From: Lactobacillus laiwuensis
GTDB taxonomy: Bacteria > Bacillota > Bacilli > Lactobacillales > Lactobacillaceae
Direction: 5' to 3'
Assembly: GCF_019972835.1 (NCBI RefSeq)
Contig: NZ_BPPB01000004.1
Span: forward strand, 1 to 64,000
DNA length: 64,000 nucleotides
Shown here one piece after another: positions 46,236-56,512 of the stretch. The translations under genes and the position numbers were made by a program. The notes below the pieces were generated by a model that was not told the DNA's origin, made no database searches, and worked only from the letters and a program-made list of their open reading frames with translations. Positions within the stretch are counted from its first letter, which is position 1; each line of letters starts with the position of its first letter.

Positions 46236-46811
46236 CTAATTAAGCAATGTTTGACGCATTTTCTGTGCAAGACGTGAACGCGCTCTTGATAAAGTTAATT
46301 TACTAATTTTTAGTTTTTGGATAACTTCTTTTTGTTCTATCACACCCAAGCCCACCAATAGCGCATTGGTCTCCAAATGAGACAACTTACTGGTCAAAAT
46401 AGCAATATTTTCACTTAAAGGAATTTCTGGTATAGAAACAAATGATTTATCTAAAGGCAATAAATTGTTTTTCTTGGCTGTTTCTAATGAAACTGATTGT
46501 TTCAAAGCCTGCCTCCGATAGGCATTATCATATCTTACAAGTGAGCGTGCATGATTGATCAGTCGTGTTTTAAAATAGCTACCGAATTTTCCTTTATTTA
46601 GGTCAAAACTTATTGCAGAATCGTGACAAATAATCATCGCATCCTGTTCCCAATCCTGACTGTCATAATAGCGAACATGATACAAACTTTTCACCTTATT
46701 AATCAATGGCTTATAGCGAAAACATAAGTCTAATAAAGCTTCATCCTCACCATTTTTTATTTGCTTAATAAGTTCCGCCTCACTTTTAATATTTATTCCA
46801 GTATTCTTCAT
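46236..46811 (-). CDS. sigH: SigH-type alternative sigma factor (sigma-70 family; ComX-like)
   Basis: A 191-residue two-domain sigma factor. Region 2 spans about 10-90 (CFRYKPLINKVKSLYHVRYYDSQDWEQDA..., ARSLVRYDNA), and region 4 lies at about 130-190 with a helix-turn-helix (EQKEVIQKLKISKLTLSRARSRL). It stands exactly at the sigH locus (rlmB - sigH - rpmG - secE - nusG). In lactobacilli this protein is the presumed driver of competence genes. Expression is probably low; I see no special operator. Confidence 0.82.
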   Translation of the reverse strand: MKNTGINIKSEAELIKQIKNGEDEALLDLCFRYKPLINKVKSLYHVRYYDSQDWEQDAMIICHDSAISFDLNKGKFGSYFKTRLINHARSLVRYDNAYRRQALKQSVSLETAKKNNLLPLDKSFVSIPEIPLSENIAILTSKLSHLETNALLVGLGVIEQKEVIQKLKISKLTLSRARSRLAQKMRQTLLN

Positions 46812-46989
46812 TTTGCTTCTCCTATTTAAATTTTTATTGAAGAATACAGCAACTAATGAACCTCAAAAATCGAACCTAAGTTCAAATTCAGCAACTATTT
46901 TTTACTGTCAGTTCGGCAACAACAAAAAGCCAGATTTGTTGAAACCGCATTAAATAAAAAAGAGAATATTACTTTATTTGGCCACAAAA

Positions 46990-47014
46990 ATACACTCTGA
47001 TTGATCAGAGTGTT
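46990..47014 (-). terminator. Terminator after rlmB
   Basis: Hairpin ACACTCTGA / TCAGAGTGT (46992-47013) with a TTGA loop, and TATTTTTG on the minus strand. Lies seven bases beyond the rlmB stop. Confidence 0.8.
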
Positions 47015-47021
47015 AGAAAAG

Positions 47022-47777
47022 CTATTTAAGAGGATTGCGGCTGTTAAGCATCTGATAAAGCAAAACACCAGTTGCAACACTGGCATTCAGTGATTGCACA
47101 TGCCCGACCATAGGCAATGTCAGCATTTGGTCCATCTGCTCTTTAAGAAGGCGTGAAATTCCTTTACCTTCATTGCCGATTACCAAAACAGTTTTGCCAT
47201 TACTGTCCCACTGTCGATAATCTGTACCTTTCATATCAGTACCAAAAAGCCAATAGCCACGTTTTTTTAATATTTTTGCAGTTTGCACCAGATTATTTAC
47301 CCTTGCTACTGGCACATAATCAATTGCTCCAGTTGAAGTTTTAGCTACAACAGAAGTTAACCCGGTAGCACGTCTTTTAGGAATAATAATGCCGTCAACT
47401 CCAGTGGCATCTGCTGTTCTCAAAATAGAACCCAAATTATGGGGATCTTCAATTGAATCAAGCATCAGTAGAAACGGTTCGTGATTGCTGTGGTCAAATT
47501 TATCCAGCAGCTGATCCAGATCGGCATATTCAAAACTAGCTACCGTTAAAACTATTCCTTGATGATTTCCACCTTGAACCAATTTGTCTAATTTGTTTTT
47601 AGGTACCGTTTGGACAATTAACCCCTTCTGCTTAGCCAAGGTAAATACTTGATTGGCAAAACTTTCTTTAATCCCCTGCTGTAAAAATATTTTGTTAATA
47701 TGATCAGCATCTTGAGTTTTTAAATAATCCAGTCCCGCATGCCTGCCAAAAACAAAGTCTTTGTCACTTGAAGTCAT
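47022..47777 (-). CDS. rlmB: 23S rRNA (Gm2251) 2'-O-methyltransferase RlmB
   Basis: A 251-residue SPOUT-class methyltransferase. N-terminal substrate-binding domain (VFGRHAGLDYLKTQ), then the knot motifs NLGSILRTADATGVDG near 110-125, LVIGNEGKGIS near 197-207, and LPMVGHVQSLNASVA near 217-231. Overlaps the mrnC 3' end by 14 bases. Confidence 0.93.
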   Translation of the reverse strand: MTSSDKDFVFGRHAGLDYLKTQDADHINKIFLQQGIKESFANQVFTLAKQKGLIVQTVPKNKLDKLVQGGNHQGIVLTVASFEYADLDQLLDKFDHSNHEPFLLMLDSIEDPHNLGSILRTADATGVDGIIIPKRRATGLTSVVAKTSTGAIDYVPVARVNNLVQTAKILKKRGYWLFGTDMKGTDYRQWDSNGKTVLVIGNEGKGISRLLKEQMDQMLTLPMVGHVQSLNASVATGVLLYQMLNSRNPLK

Positions 47778-48207
47778 ATTCCTCTATGCCCCCATTCTCA
47801 ATAGTTTTAATACACCATTCAGTCAGCTGCTCTATACGATCTTTTTTGTTTAAGAGATCTAAGTAACCCCAAACAGCTTCAAAACCTGTAGATAACTGAT
47901 AAGTAGCCAAACTGGTATTTTTTGCTTTAGTATAGGTTTTCGAATTGCGACCGCGGTGAAAAGTTGCTACTTCATCTTCAGTAAGCAACTCTTCTTCCTG
48001 AAGTTTGGTAATTAATGCTGCTTGCGCTTTGGCCGACACATAATGAGTAGCTCTTCTTTGCAAGACTTGGGGTTTAACAATGCCACATTTAATTAAATGC
48101 CTCCTGATAAAAATTTCATAAACAGCATCACCTAGATAAGCTAATGTTTGACCATTTAGTGTATCCGGATTAACATCACTTTCTGTCATTTTTAGAGTTT
48201 TATTCAC
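47764..48207 (-). CDS. mrnC: Mini-ribonuclease III
   Basis: A 147-residue catalytic RNase III domain lacking a double-strand-binding domain; processes 23S rRNA ends in Firmicutes. Conserved [17 protein letters not shown] near 22-38 (the signature with its acidic residue) and [10 protein letters not shown] near 80. The frame opens further up inside cysS; an ATG at 48189 lacks a ribosome site, while AAGGTGG precedes a GTG at 48205-48207, so I use the GTG, overlapping cysS by 8 bases. Confidence 0.88.
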   Translation of the reverse strand: MNKTLKMTESDVNPDTLNGQTLAYLGDAVYEIFIRRHLIKCGIVKPQVLQRRATHYVSAKAQAALITKLQEEELLTEDEVATFHRGRNSKTYTKAKNTSLATYQLSTGFEAVWGYLDLLNKKDRIEQLTEWCIKTIENGGIEEYDFK

Positions 48208-49624
48208 GTAGCCACCTTGTTCCTTGTGGTGTATCTTCAACTGTAACACCCATTTGTTTAAGTTCGTCCCGCAACGCATCGCTTTGTGCCCAATCTTTGC
48301 TTTTACGTGCTTCTTCACGTTTTTTAATTAGTCTCTGAACTTGCTCATCATCATTTTGATTTTCAGCGGTAATTAAGCGCTGTACATCTATCCCGAAAAC
48401 AGCTAACCAACTTGTCAAAAGTTTAGCCGCTTTTTTAAGAGCATCTTTATCTGCATTTTTAGCATTAATGTTGGCATTTATTTCTGGTAATAAATCGTAA
48501 ATGGCGGTTAAAGCGTTCTGAACATTAAAGTCATCATCCATAGCATTAATAAATTTATGCTGAGTGTCTTGAATTCTATTGACTAAAATTTCTGACTTTT
48601 TGCTTGTTGAACCATCTTTAAGGCGATATTCAAGATTGTTAAGAGTATTCTTAAACCTCTGCAAAATAATTTGTGCTTGTTTTAAATTATCAGTCGAATA
48701 ATTAATTTGCCTGCGATATTGCACACTGGCCATAAAGAAGCGCAACACTTGTGGATCAACTTCTTTTAGCAAATCATGCACAGTTACAAAATTATGCAGT
48801 GACTTAGACATTTTTTCAGCATCTGCTCCAACTGTAACAAAACCATTATGCATCCAGTAATGGACAAAGGTTTTACCAGTTGCTGCTTCACTTTGAGCAA
48901 TTTCATTTTCATGATGAGGAAATTCCAAATCTTGACCACCACCATGAATATCAATTGTTTCGCCTAAATATTTTGTAGCCATAACTGAACATTCGATATG
49001 CCAACCGGGACGGCCCTTACCCCAAGGAGAACCCCAAGCTATTTCATCAGGTTCCTTTTGTTTTTTCCATAAAGCGAAATCTATTGGGTCTTCTTTACGC
49101 TTTTGTTCTTCTTCATTAACATGCTCAGAAGCACCCTCTTCAAGCTTTGCAATATTTTGGCTACTAAGGGCGCCATAATGCTTAAATTTTCTGGTATGAA
49201 AATAAACATCCCCATCTGACTCATAAGCATAACCGTTAGCAATCAGTTTTTTAACAAAAGCGATAATTGCTGTGATTTCATGAGTTGCCCGTGGATTAAG
49301 TGTTGCCGGCTCAACATTTAAGGCTGCAATATCTTCACGATATGCTTTAATGTAGCGCTGAGCTAATTCAGGTACCGTAACATTTTCAGCTTTAGCTTCA
49401 GCAATCATCTTGTCATCTACATCTGTAAAATTAGACACATAATTGACTTTGAACCCACGGAATTCTAAATAGCGTCTGATTGTGTCAAAAGCAATGACGC
49501 TTCTGGCATTACCAATATGAATGTAATTATATACCGTTGGTCCACAAACATACATTGTCACTTGCCCTGGGACTATCGGCTTAAATTCTTCCTTTGTATT
49601 AGTTAAAGTATTATAAATTTTCAC
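48200..49624 (-). CDS. cysS: Cysteinyl-tRNA synthetase
   Basis: A 474-residue class I synthetase. HIGN (HIGH-type) near residues 37-40 in [12 protein letters not shown], zinc cysteine [31 protein letters not shown], and KMSKSLHN near 268-275 are intact. Start is GTG (49622-49624). No T-box leader is visible upstream. It is followed by mrnC and rlmB as in Bacillus. Confidence 0.96.
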   Translation of the reverse strand: MKIYNTLTNTKEEFKPIVPGQVTMYVCGPTVYNYIHIGNARSVIAFDTIRRYLEFRGFKVNYVSNFTDVDDKMIAEAKAENVTVPELAQRYIKAYREDIAALNVEPATLNPRATHEITAIIAFVKKLIANGYAYESDGDVYFHTRKFKHYGALSSQNIAKLEEGASEHVNEEEQKRKEDPIDFALWKKQKEPDEIAWGSPWGKGRPGWHIECSVMATKYLGETIDIHGGGQDLEFPHHENEIAQSEAATGKTFVHYWMHNGFVTVGADAEKMSKSLHNFVTVHDLLKEVDPQVLRFFMASVQYRRQINYSTDNLKQAQIILQRFKNTLNNLEYRLKDGSTSKKSEILVNRIQDTQHKFINAMDDDFNVQNALTAIYDLLPEINANINAKNADKDALKKAAKLLTSWLAVFGIDVQRLITAENQNDDEQVQRLIKKREEARKSKDWAQSDALRDELKQMGVTVEDTPQGTRWLRE

Positions 49625-49737
49625 AGCGGCTGACTTGCCTTTCTAAAATCTTATATTCTCATTTTACCAGAAACTCTGGCACATCCTAACAAGCAAAAGA
49701 TTTAATCTTAATGTAGCCAGGTTCCTTTCCAATATAC

Positions 49738-49787
49738 ACTAAAACAGCGTATTACTCATTCAATAACAGAATAATACGCTGTTTTAT
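49738..49787 (-). terminator. gltX terminator
   Basis: A perfect 14-bp stem AAAACAGCGTATTA (49741-49754) with TAATACGCTGTTTT (49772-49785) and a 17-base loop, directly after the gltX stop. Lies 114 bases upstream of cysS. Confidence 0.85.
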
Positions 49788-51287
49788 TTACAAGCCATTT
49801 TCACTCATTTGTTTTAATGTTAAGTCCAGATGCTCTAATACGCGTTTTTTGCCTAATAGCTCCATCGCTTCGCCAATTCCTGGTCCTACCATTGACCTGG
49901 TAGTAGCAATTCGAATTGGCATAAACAAGCGTCTGCCCTTAATCCCAGTTGCTTGACGAGTTGCTTGTACCGCATTCATAATTTGCGGTGCAGTAAAACG
50001 GGGAATTAAATCAATTTGTTTTTTAAATTCCTCAATTACTGGTCTGGCTTCATCCTGACGAATTTCCGCAATTTCTTTTTCACTTAAATCTTTAGGTGCA
50101 TTAAAGAAAATCTTTGCCAGATCCACAATTTGTTTTGTATAAGACATTTGGACAGAATAAATATTAACTAATTGTCTGACCCATTCCAGCTTTTCCGGAT
50201 TGGGATCTTTTTCAACCAAACCAGCTTCCTGCAAGTTGTTAAGCGCTAAATCCAAAAGCGTGTCTCGGTCAGCTTTCTTAATATACTGGTTGTTAATCCA
50301 TTCCAGTTTTTTCTGGTCAAAAGCAGCAGGAGAATTTGACAAACGCGCAGGATCAAATTGCTTAATTAATTCTCGTTGACTGAAAATTTCACTCTCGCCC
50401 ACAGGAGACCAGCCCAATAAAGTAATAAAGTTAAACATTGCATCAGGCAAATAACCTAAATCTCTATATTGTTCAATGAATTGTAAAACAGATTCATCAC
50501 GTTTAGAAAGTTTCTTACCTGTTTCAGAATTAATAATCAAAGTCATATGACCAAACTTTGGCGGCTGCCAGCCTAATGCCTCATAAACCGCTAATTGTTT
50601 TGGTGTGTTTGAAACGTGATCATCTCCACGCAAAACATGAGTGATTTCCATCAGGTGATCATCTATAACAACAGCAAAGTTATAAGTTGGCATACCATCG
50701 CGCTTTTGAATGACAAAATCGCCACCAATGGTATCTGATTCGAAACTTAGATGTCCCTTAACAATATCATCCCAAGAATATGTTTCCATTTCAGGAATGT
50801 GGATACGAACAACCGGCTTTAAGCCCTTCTTTTCTGCTTCTTCTTGCTTTTGAGCAATTTCAGCAGCTGTCATGCCCTCATATTCGTAAGTATAGTGGGG
50901 CGCAATTCCCATGGCCCGCTGTTCTTCACGCTGCTCTTCTAATTCTTCTTCAGTTTTATAAGAATAATAAGCTTTGCCCTCATCAATCAGCTGTTTGATA
51001 TATTTATTGTAAATATCCTTACGCTCAGATTGACGGTATGGGCCATAAGCGCCACCTTTATCAGGACCTTCATCCCAGTCGATGCCGAGCCAGTGTAAAT
51101 TTTCCATTTGAGACTGCGAACCGCCTGCAACATTACGTTTCTGGTCCGTATCCTCAATTCTTAAAACGAAAGTGCCCTTATTATGCCGCGCGAATAAGTA
51201 ATTAAATAGCGCGGTCCGTGCATTACCAATATGTAAGTGCCCCGTTGGACTTGGGGCATACCTTACCCGAATTTTTTGTTTAGCCAA
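49788..51287 (-). CDS. gltX: Glutamyl-tRNA synthetase
   Basis: A 499-residue class I synthetase, probably non-discriminating as usual in Firmicutes using Gat[23 protein letters not shown] is at about 11-30 and KLSKRDESV near 257-265. Length fits. It starts ATG at 51285-51287. cysS lies next to it, downstream on the same strand after the terminator. Confidence 0.96.
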   Translation of the reverse strand: MAKQKIRVRYAPSPTGHLHIGNARTALFNYLFARHNKGTFVLRIEDTDQKRNVAGGSQSQMENLHWLGIDWDEGPDKGGAYGPYRQSERKDIYNKYIKQLIDEGKAYYSYKTEEELEEQREEQRAMGIAPHYTYEYEGMTAAEIAQKQEEAEKKGLKPVVRIHIPEMETYSWDDIVKGHLSFESDTIGGDFVIQKRDGMPTYNFAVVIDDHLMEITHVLRGDDHVSNTPKQLAVYEALGWQPPKFGHMTLIINSETGKKLSKRDESVLQFIEQYRDLGYLPDAMFNFITLLGWSPVGESEIFSQRELIKQFDPARLSNSPAAFDQKKLEWINNQYIKKADRDTLLDLALNNLQEAGLVEKDPNPEKLEWVRQLVNIYSVQMSYTKQIVDLAKIFFNAPKDLSEKEIAEIRQDEARPVIEEFKKQIDLIPRFTAPQIMNAVQATRQATGIKGRRLFMPIRIATTRSMVGPGIGEAMELLGKKRVLEHLDLTLKQMSENGL

Positions 51288-51361
51288 AATTCATGCCTCT
51301 TTCAAAAAGTAAATATAAACAATTTAAGTTTACCCGTAATAGTCAAAAAGTTCAATATTCG

Positions 51362-52738
51362 TTAGCCTAAAACCAATTTTAAAGCTTGTGGAATACTTGA
51401 AACCGGAATAATTTCAATATCTGCGTTTTTCAGGCTGGTATGCATATTATGTTTGGGAATAAAAATACGCTTAAACCCAGTTTTTGCTGCTTCCTTAATT
51501 CGCGCATCTATTTGATTAACTCGCCTTACTTCACCAGTTAAACCGACTTCGCCTACAAAACAATCTGTGGGCAAAATTTCCTGATTTTTATAGCTTGACG
51601 CTATAGCCATCACTACAGCCAAATCGACAGCGGGTTCGTTAAGGCGTATTCCACCGGTAGCTGTTAAATAGACATCCTGATTTTGCAACATTAAGTTGCC
51701 CCGTTTTTCCAAAACTGCTAACAGCAGTCCAGCGCGGTTATAATCAATACCAGATGTAGTTCTTTTAGCATAGCCAAAAGCAGTGGGTGTAACTAATGCC
51801 TGAATCTCTGCCAAAATAGGACGAGTCCCTTCGAGTGAAACGACTATAGCAGACCCGGTTGACTTCGGTAAACGCTCATCCAAAAAAATAGCAGACGGGT
51901 TAGTAACTTCTTTTAAACCATTATTAACCATTTCAAACATGCCGATTTCATTAGCTGCGCCAAATCTGTTTTTAACGGAATGCAAAATACGGTAGGCATG
52001 GTGTTCATCACCTTCAAAATAAAGAACAGTGTCAACCATGTGCTCCAAAATTTTAGGTCCGGCAATTGCCCCTTCCTTTGTAACATGGCCGATAACAAAA
52101 ACGGTAATAGCATCCATTTTGGCTATTTTCATTAACTCACTTGTAACTTCCCTTACTTGTGATGCTGAACCCGTCATTGAGTCTAAGCTAGGTTCATTCA
52201 TAGTTTGAATTGAGTCAATGACAACAAAGTCAGGTGCTAAATCGGCAATTTGCTGGCGAATATCTTCCATATCAGTTTCTGGATAAAGCATCATATCATT
52301 AGCCGGCAGTCCCAAGCGATCTGCTCTTAACTTGATTTGATTAGCTGATTCTTCACCGGAAACGTACAATACTTTATATTTACCAGCTAGTTCGCTCATG
52401 ATTTGCAACATTAAAGTTGATTTGCCAATTCCTGGATCACCACCAATTAAGACTAAGGAGCCTGGAACAATGCCCCCACCTAGAACCCTGTTCAATTCTT
52501 CCATACTAGTCTGAATGCGTTCTTCTTTTTCAGCCTTAACATTTTCCAGCTTAACCGGTTCACTTATTCCGGTTTTCTTGATCAAGCGACTAGGGCTGCC
52601 TTTAGTTGAGCGATTTTGCACCGCTTCAGTTTCCTTTTCAAACTGATTCCAGGCACCGCAATTAGGACAGCGTCCTAAATAGCTGGCAGAAATATAGCCA
52701 CAAGAACGACATTTATATTTTGTTTTAAGTTTTGCCAT
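51362..52738 (-). CDS. radA: DNA repair ATPase RadA (Sms)
   Basis: A 458-residue RecA-like helicase that extends D-loops in recombination and transformation. C4 zinc finger CRSCGYISASYLGRCPNC at 10-27, Walker A GGDPGIGKST near 96-105, KNRFG near 255, and a Lon-like C-terminal domain. One base separates it from dut. Confidence 0.95.
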   Translation of the reverse strand: MAKLKTKYKCRSCGYISASYLGRCPNCGAWNQFEKETEAVQNRSTKGSPSRLIKKTGISEPVKLENVKAEKEERIQTSMEELNRVLGGGIVPGSLVLIGGDPGIGKSTLMLQIMSELAGKYKVLYVSGEESANQIKLRADRLGLPANDMMLYPETDMEDIRQQIADLAPDFVVIDSIQTMNEPSLDSMTGSASQVREVTSELMKIAKMDAITVFVIGHVTKEGAIAGPKILEHMVDTVLYFEGDEHHAYRILHSVKNRFGAANEIGMFEMVNNGLKEVTNPSAIFLDERLPKSTGSAIVVSLEGTRPILAEIQALVTPTAFGYAKRTTSGIDYNRAGLLLAVLEKRGNLMLQNQDVYLTATGGIRLNEPAVDLAVVMAIASSYKNQEILPTDCFVGEVGLTGEVRRVNQIDARIKEAAKTGFKRIFIPKHNMHTSLKNADIEIIPVSSIPQALKLVLG

Positions 52739-53290
52739 TTAGCTTTCCTTCTTATTAGTTGAGCCAAAACCGCTTAACCTTTGCCTGTCAATAGGCAGAT
52801 CATTATCGGTTTTTAAATAATGAACAAAAATCCCCTGACCAATTCGATCCCCCTTGTGAATCTGAATTGGTCTGACGCCATAATTAATTAACTGTACGAA
52901 AATTTCACCTTCATTGTCATCATTATTGTAATAATCCGCATCGATGACGCCCACGCCATTTGGCAAAGAAAGATTTTTTTTAAAAGTATTTGAAGAGCGG
53001 TTAGCCAATATTAACACTTCATCTTCAGGCATATAAGCCTTTACACCTGTCGGAATCAAAAACGGCTTGAGCACATGTTCGGCCATTTCATAGTCTTGTT
53101 CGTATAGCTGATGACCATTACGAATTAACCGAAAAATACGCACAAAATTAAGCCGCCAAATACTGGGAATTAAAACGTCTTTTGCTGCTGCTAAATCATA
53201 GCCTGCGCTGGCAATTGTTTGTCTTCTAGGTAACGCCACATTTTTATTTTTATATTTAGATACAATTTCAAAGCCCCGAATTTTCTCCAT
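52739..53290 (-). CDS. dut: Deoxyuridine 5'-triphosphate nucleotidohydrolase (dUTPase)
   Basis: A 183-residue trimeric dUTPase that removes dUTP and feeds dUMP to thymidylate synthesis. Motifs in order: SAGYDLAAA, ANRSSNTFKKN, GVIDADYYNND, GDRIGQGIF and the C-terminal GFGSTNK. It is about 30-40 residues longer than E. coli Dut owing to an insert (about 45-75) between the first two motifs. Begins at ATG 53290; divergent from the next gene. Confidence 0.93.
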   Translation of the reverse strand: MEKIRGFEIVSKYKNKNVALPRRQTIASAGYDLAAAKDVLIPSIWRLNFVRIFRLIRNGHQLYEQDYEMAEHVLKPFLIPTGVKAYMPEDEVLILANRSSNTFKKNLSLPNGVGVIDADYYNNDDNEGEIFVQLINYGVRPIQIHKGDRIGQGIFVHYLKTDNDLPIDRQRLSGFGSTNKKES

Positions 53291-53333
53291 ACTTATCTCC
53301 TTTAAAAATCTTTAAACACTATTTTACATTAAT

Positions 53334-53363
53334 TTACTGCTGTGTTTTAAAATCTTATATAAT
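53334..53363 (+). promoter_or_regulatory. Promoter of the GNAT-fold gene
   Basis: A perfect -10 TATAAT (53358-53363) with a poor -35 TTACTG (53334-53339) at 18 bases, about 48 bases before the gene at 53411. Confidence 0.45.
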
Positions 53364-53410
53364 TAGTTTGATAAAATTAGCTGAAATATTAAAGTTTGAA
53401 GGAAAAGTAA

Positions 53411-53725
53411 ATGTTTAACTTAGATAACCCTCACCAATTTTTTCGCGAAGATGATGATAATGGCGAAACTATTTGCAGCTGGACCATGGATAAAATTAAG
53501 CGCAAAGACGCTACTGTCTGGATAATGAACCATTTCTTTATCAACCCCAAAATAGACAGTAACAAGATTTTACACAAACAAATGGCAACAGTAATGTTTA
53601 TTGCTCAAGAATCTCACTTACGTGTTTGGCCACTTGATCCTTTAGTTATTAAATACTTTGAGAAGCATTCGGAATTTCATTCGATCTGGTATCATAAGCC
53701 AAATCCAGCTAACAAAAATATATAA
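53411..53725 (+). CDS. Degenerate YjdJ-type GNAT-fold protein
   Basis: A 104-residue protein whose line-up (MNHFFINP...HLRVWPLDPLVIKYFEKHSEF) matches short YjdJ-like GNAT proteins, where the family usually reads DHTFVDP...RGQGIA...C-x-Y-x-x-x-YFEKHPE. The region that normally forms the acetyl-CoA pyrophosphate loop (RGQGIA) reads KIDSNKI, so CoA binding is doubtful. Start ATG has GAAGGAAA upstream. I believe it is a real gene; whether it is still an enzyme is uncertain. Confidence 0.6.
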   Translation: MFNLDNPHQFFREDDDNGETICSWTMDKIKRKDATVWIMNHFFINPKIDSNKILHKQMATVMFIAQESHLRVWPLDPLVIKYFEKHSEFHSIWYHKPNPANKNI

Positions 53726-53854
53726 ACATTTCAGATTAAATAGGTAAAGCAAAAGCAAATATATTTTTAACAATAATTAAATTTTCAAAGATAGACTACT
53801 TTATTTAGTTAGGCTAAAATAGTATTAGTTTGTTTAAGGAGGATTTTAATATAA

Positions 53855-55201
53855 ATGACAAAAGAAATTACAAGTGCAGCCATTGATAAATTTACAAAAG
53901 ACTTATCAAATCATGCTGGAATTAATATTGCCAGTCATGCTGCTCAAGAAAACGGCATTTTTAAGGCAAGTCAAAATTTACAATCCAAAATTGATTTAAC
54001 GCCTACTTTTTCAGTAGAAATTGATACCGGTAAGCCTGCTGATCAAAAGCAGTCTGGTCGCTGCTGGATGTTTTCTGCATTAAATACTATGCGTCACCCA
54101 TTGCAAAAAGAATATAAGATTAAGGATTTTGAATTATCTCAAAATTACACTAACTTCTGGGACAAATTTGAAAAATCAAACTTCTTCTTCGAAAATGTAA
54201 TTGCGTCAGCTAAGAAGCCACTCGGTGACCGTAAAGTTAGCTTCCTATTCGCAACCCCCCAACAAGATGGTGGTCAATGGGACATGTTATGTGGATTAGT
54301 TGAAAAGTATGGTATTGTACCCAAGTCTGTTTACCCAGAAACTGCCAATTCGAACAATTCTGGAGCTTTAAATGATACTTTAAATACTCTTTTGCGTAAA
54401 GACGGCTTAGAATTACGCGATTTGGTCAATGCAGGTAAGTCAGTAGACGAAATTGAAAAACGTAAAAACGAATTGTTAAATGATGTTTTCCGCATTTTAG
54501 CTATTTCATTAGGCGTACCACCAAAGAAATTTGACTTTGAATATAAAGATGATGATGGTAATTACCACCGTGAAGCTGGTATCACTCCTAAAGAATTCTT
54601 TGATAAATTTGTGGGCATGAACTTGGAAGATCATATTTCAATCATTAACTCTCCTACTGATGATAAACCATATCACAAAGTCTTTTCAGTTGAGTATTTG
54701 GGTAATGTTGTTGGCGGCAGACAAGTACGCCATCTTAACGTTAAGATTTCTGAAATGAAAGACTTGATTATTAAACAACTAAAAGCCGGAGAAGTTGTTT
54801 GGTTTGGTTCAAATGTTGGTAAGGATTCAGAAAGACAGCTAGGCTTGCTTGATACCAATATTTACAAACGTGATGAATTATTTGACGTTGATTTTTCAAT
54901 GTCTAAGGGTGATAAACTTGATTCCAGCGAAAGCATGATGGATCATGCCATGGTTATCACCGGCGTCGACTTAGTCGATGACAAGCCTACTAAATGGAAG
55001 ATTGAAAATTCCTGGGGAGAAAAACCTGGCTTTAAAGGCTACTTCGTAATGAGTGATTCTTGGTTTGATGATTTTGTCTACCAAGCAGTTATTAACAAGA
55101 AATTCTTACCTGATGATTTAAGAACAGCCTTTGATGAAGGAGCTAAGGACCCGATCCAATTACTACCATGGGACCCAATGGGCGCTTTGGCTTTTAAATA
55201 A
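53855..55201 (+). CDS. pepC: Aminopeptidase C (bleomycin-hydrolase type)
   Basis: A 448-residue cytosolic C1B cysteine aminopeptidase that frees amino acids from peptides after casein or host protein breakdown. Catalytic motifs are QSGRCWMFSALN (Cys near residue 70), DHAMVITGVD (His near 369) and IENSWGEKPG (Asn near 390). Length is typical (about 445). AAGGAGG is 12 bases upstream of the ATG, a wide spacing; no closer start exists. Closed by its own terminator. Confidence 0.96.
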   Translation: MTKEITSAAIDKFTKDLSNHAGINIASHAAQENGIFKASQNLQSKIDLTPTFSVEIDTGKPADQKQSGRCWMFSALNTMRHPLQKEYKIKDFELSQNYTNFWDKFEKSNFFFENVIASAKKPLGDRKVSFLFATPQQDGGQWDMLCGLVEKYGIVPKSVYPETANSNNSGALNDTLNTLLRKDGLELRDLVNAGKSVDEIEKRKNELLNDVFRILAISLGVPPKKFDFEYKDDDGNYHREAGITPKEFFDKFVGMNLEDHISIINSPTDDKPYHKVFSVEYLGNVVGGRQVRHLNVKISEMKDLIIKQLKAGEVVWFGSNVGKDSERQLGLLDTNIYKRDELFDVDFSMSKGDKLDSSESMMDHAMVITGVDLVDDKPTKWKIENSWGEKPGFKGYFVMSDSWFDDFVYQAVINKKFLPDDLRTAFDEGAKDPIQLLPWDPMGALAFK

Positions 55202-55232
55202 AGTTATTATTTCCGTTCAAAAATTTAAATAT

Positions 55233-55294
55233 TAAAAAGCATTGAGAAATTTGGTGGTTATATCACCTAGCAGTTTTCCCAATGCTTTTTTATA
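55233..55294. terminator. Terminator between pepC and the ABC exporter operon
   Basis: A perfect 11-bp stem AAAAAGCATTG (55234-55244) with CAATGCTTTTT (55280-55290). The A and T flanks allow use from both sides. Confidence 0.8.
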
Positions 55295-55310
55295 CGCTTT
55301 GAATAAGTAC

Positions 55311-55916
55311 TTAAAGTTGTTTTTCCTGTAGTATTCCCCGCTGCAATACGAATTGACGATCATATTTAAGTTCATTAATTTGATCATGGCTGGCAACCAC
55401 TATAGTTTTATTTTGCTTTTTCAATTTTTTTAGCATAGCTACAAATAAACCAACGCTCTCTTGATCAATTCCACGTGTCGGCTCATCAAGCAAAATAATA
55501 TTTTGGTTTTCCATCACAGCCTGGATGATGCCCACCTTTTGCCTCATACCAACAGAATACTTGACTATGGGTTCCGGATCGTCAGGATCAAGCATAAAGT
55601 ACTGTAGTAAAGCCCTAACTTCTTTCTCATTAAAGCGCTTGTTAAGATTAGCCAGAAAATGAAGGTTAGACATGGCTGACTCATATTCCAAGAAATTGGG
55701 ATTTTCAATTAATGCCCCAACAATATCATTTTCATCCAGCTTAATTTCACCGCTGTCTGCTTTTAACAAGCCGGTAATAATCTTAAAAATGGTAGACTTC
55801 CCAGAACCGTTAATACCTGAAACATGAATTAGTTCTCCTGGCTTAGCTGTCAAAGATACGCTTTTTAAAACCAGCTTCTGACCAAATGACTTTTTTATCT
55901 GCTTAAGCTCTAACAT
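55311..55916 (-). CDS. ABC transporter ATP-binding protein
   Basis: A 201-residue ATPase with Walker A GINGSGKST (about 34-42), signature YSVGMRQKVG (about 120-129) and Walker B IILLDEPTRGID. It is shorter than usual (about 220-240). The signature helix is of the drug/lantibiotic or gut-ABC2 exporter group. It forms an operon with two membrane proteins upstream. Substrate unknown. Confidence 0.87.
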   Translation of the reverse strand: MLELKQIKKSFGQKLVLKSVSLTAKPGELIHVSGINGSGKSTIFKIITGLLKADSGEIKLDENDIVGALIENPNFLEYESAMSNLHFLANLNKRFNEKEVRALLQYFMLDPDDPEPIVKYSVGMRQKVGIIQAVMENQNIILLDEPTRGIDQESVGLFVAMLKKLKKQNKTIVVASHDQINELKYDRQFVLQRGILQEKQL

Positions 55917-55925
55917 TATTTCTCC

Positions 55926-56510
55926 TTAAAAGCCACCATAAATTTCATGGATAGCCCGATATAACTCGTCATACACAGGACTATAATTTATTAAAATATT
56001 TTTTTCTATATAGTAGTGATAAATTAAATCTATGATTATTGCCATTAGCAATAATAAATAAGGTCTATGCCAGTTATAGCCACCAACTAACAGCCAAAGT
56101 AGAAGCAAAAAAGCCAGAACATGTAGTAGTATGAGTTCAATGCCCACAATTGGGTTACCAAATTTAAATAAAGGGTAATCAGTAAAAAAATACGGAACAA
56201 AAAGACCTAATACAAAAATTAAACAATAAATTGTAGCCAGTACCATTAAGTGCATGATCATCGACTTATTCTTTTTTCGCACCGTCACAAACACGTTGAT
56301 GTTACGAAAAGTAAGTATCTGCTTATAAAATAGCAAGAAGACCGCTGGCTGCAAATACAGTGATACCATGTGAAAATTGAGGTATTCGTTTGGCAATTCC
56401 ATGGTTTCCGGTGAACCTGTTTTTATAAGTATAATGCTTCCCATTAGTCCTATCAAAAATACGATAAAACCATTTAAAACAAGTCTGTAGGATATTCTTT
56501 TTAAGCGCAT
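55926..56510 (-). CDS. Membrane permease subunit of an ABC exporter
   Basis: A 195-residue hydrophobic protein with about six spans and no recognisable family motif. The frame extends 10 codons into the upstream gene; I start at the ATG at 56508-56510, just after that gene's stop. Its position next to the ATPase argues for ABC-2-type permease function. Not named further. Confidence 0.7.
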   Translation of the reverse strand: MRLKRISYRLVLNGFIVFLIGLMGSIILIKTGSPETMELPNEYLNFHMVSLYLQPAVFLLFYKQILTFRNINVFVTVRKKNKSMIMHLMVLATIYCLIFVLGLFVPYFFTDYPLFKFGNPIVGIELILLHVLAFLLLLWLLVGGYNWHRPYLLLLMAIIIDLIYHYYIEKNILINYSPVYDELYRAIHEIYGGF

Positions 56511-56512
56511 AA

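Noticed and set aside
49625-49740. T-box leader for cysS or gltX
   Set aside because: No T-box sequence or specifier-loop architecture is visible in the short upstream regions; only a gltX terminator is present.
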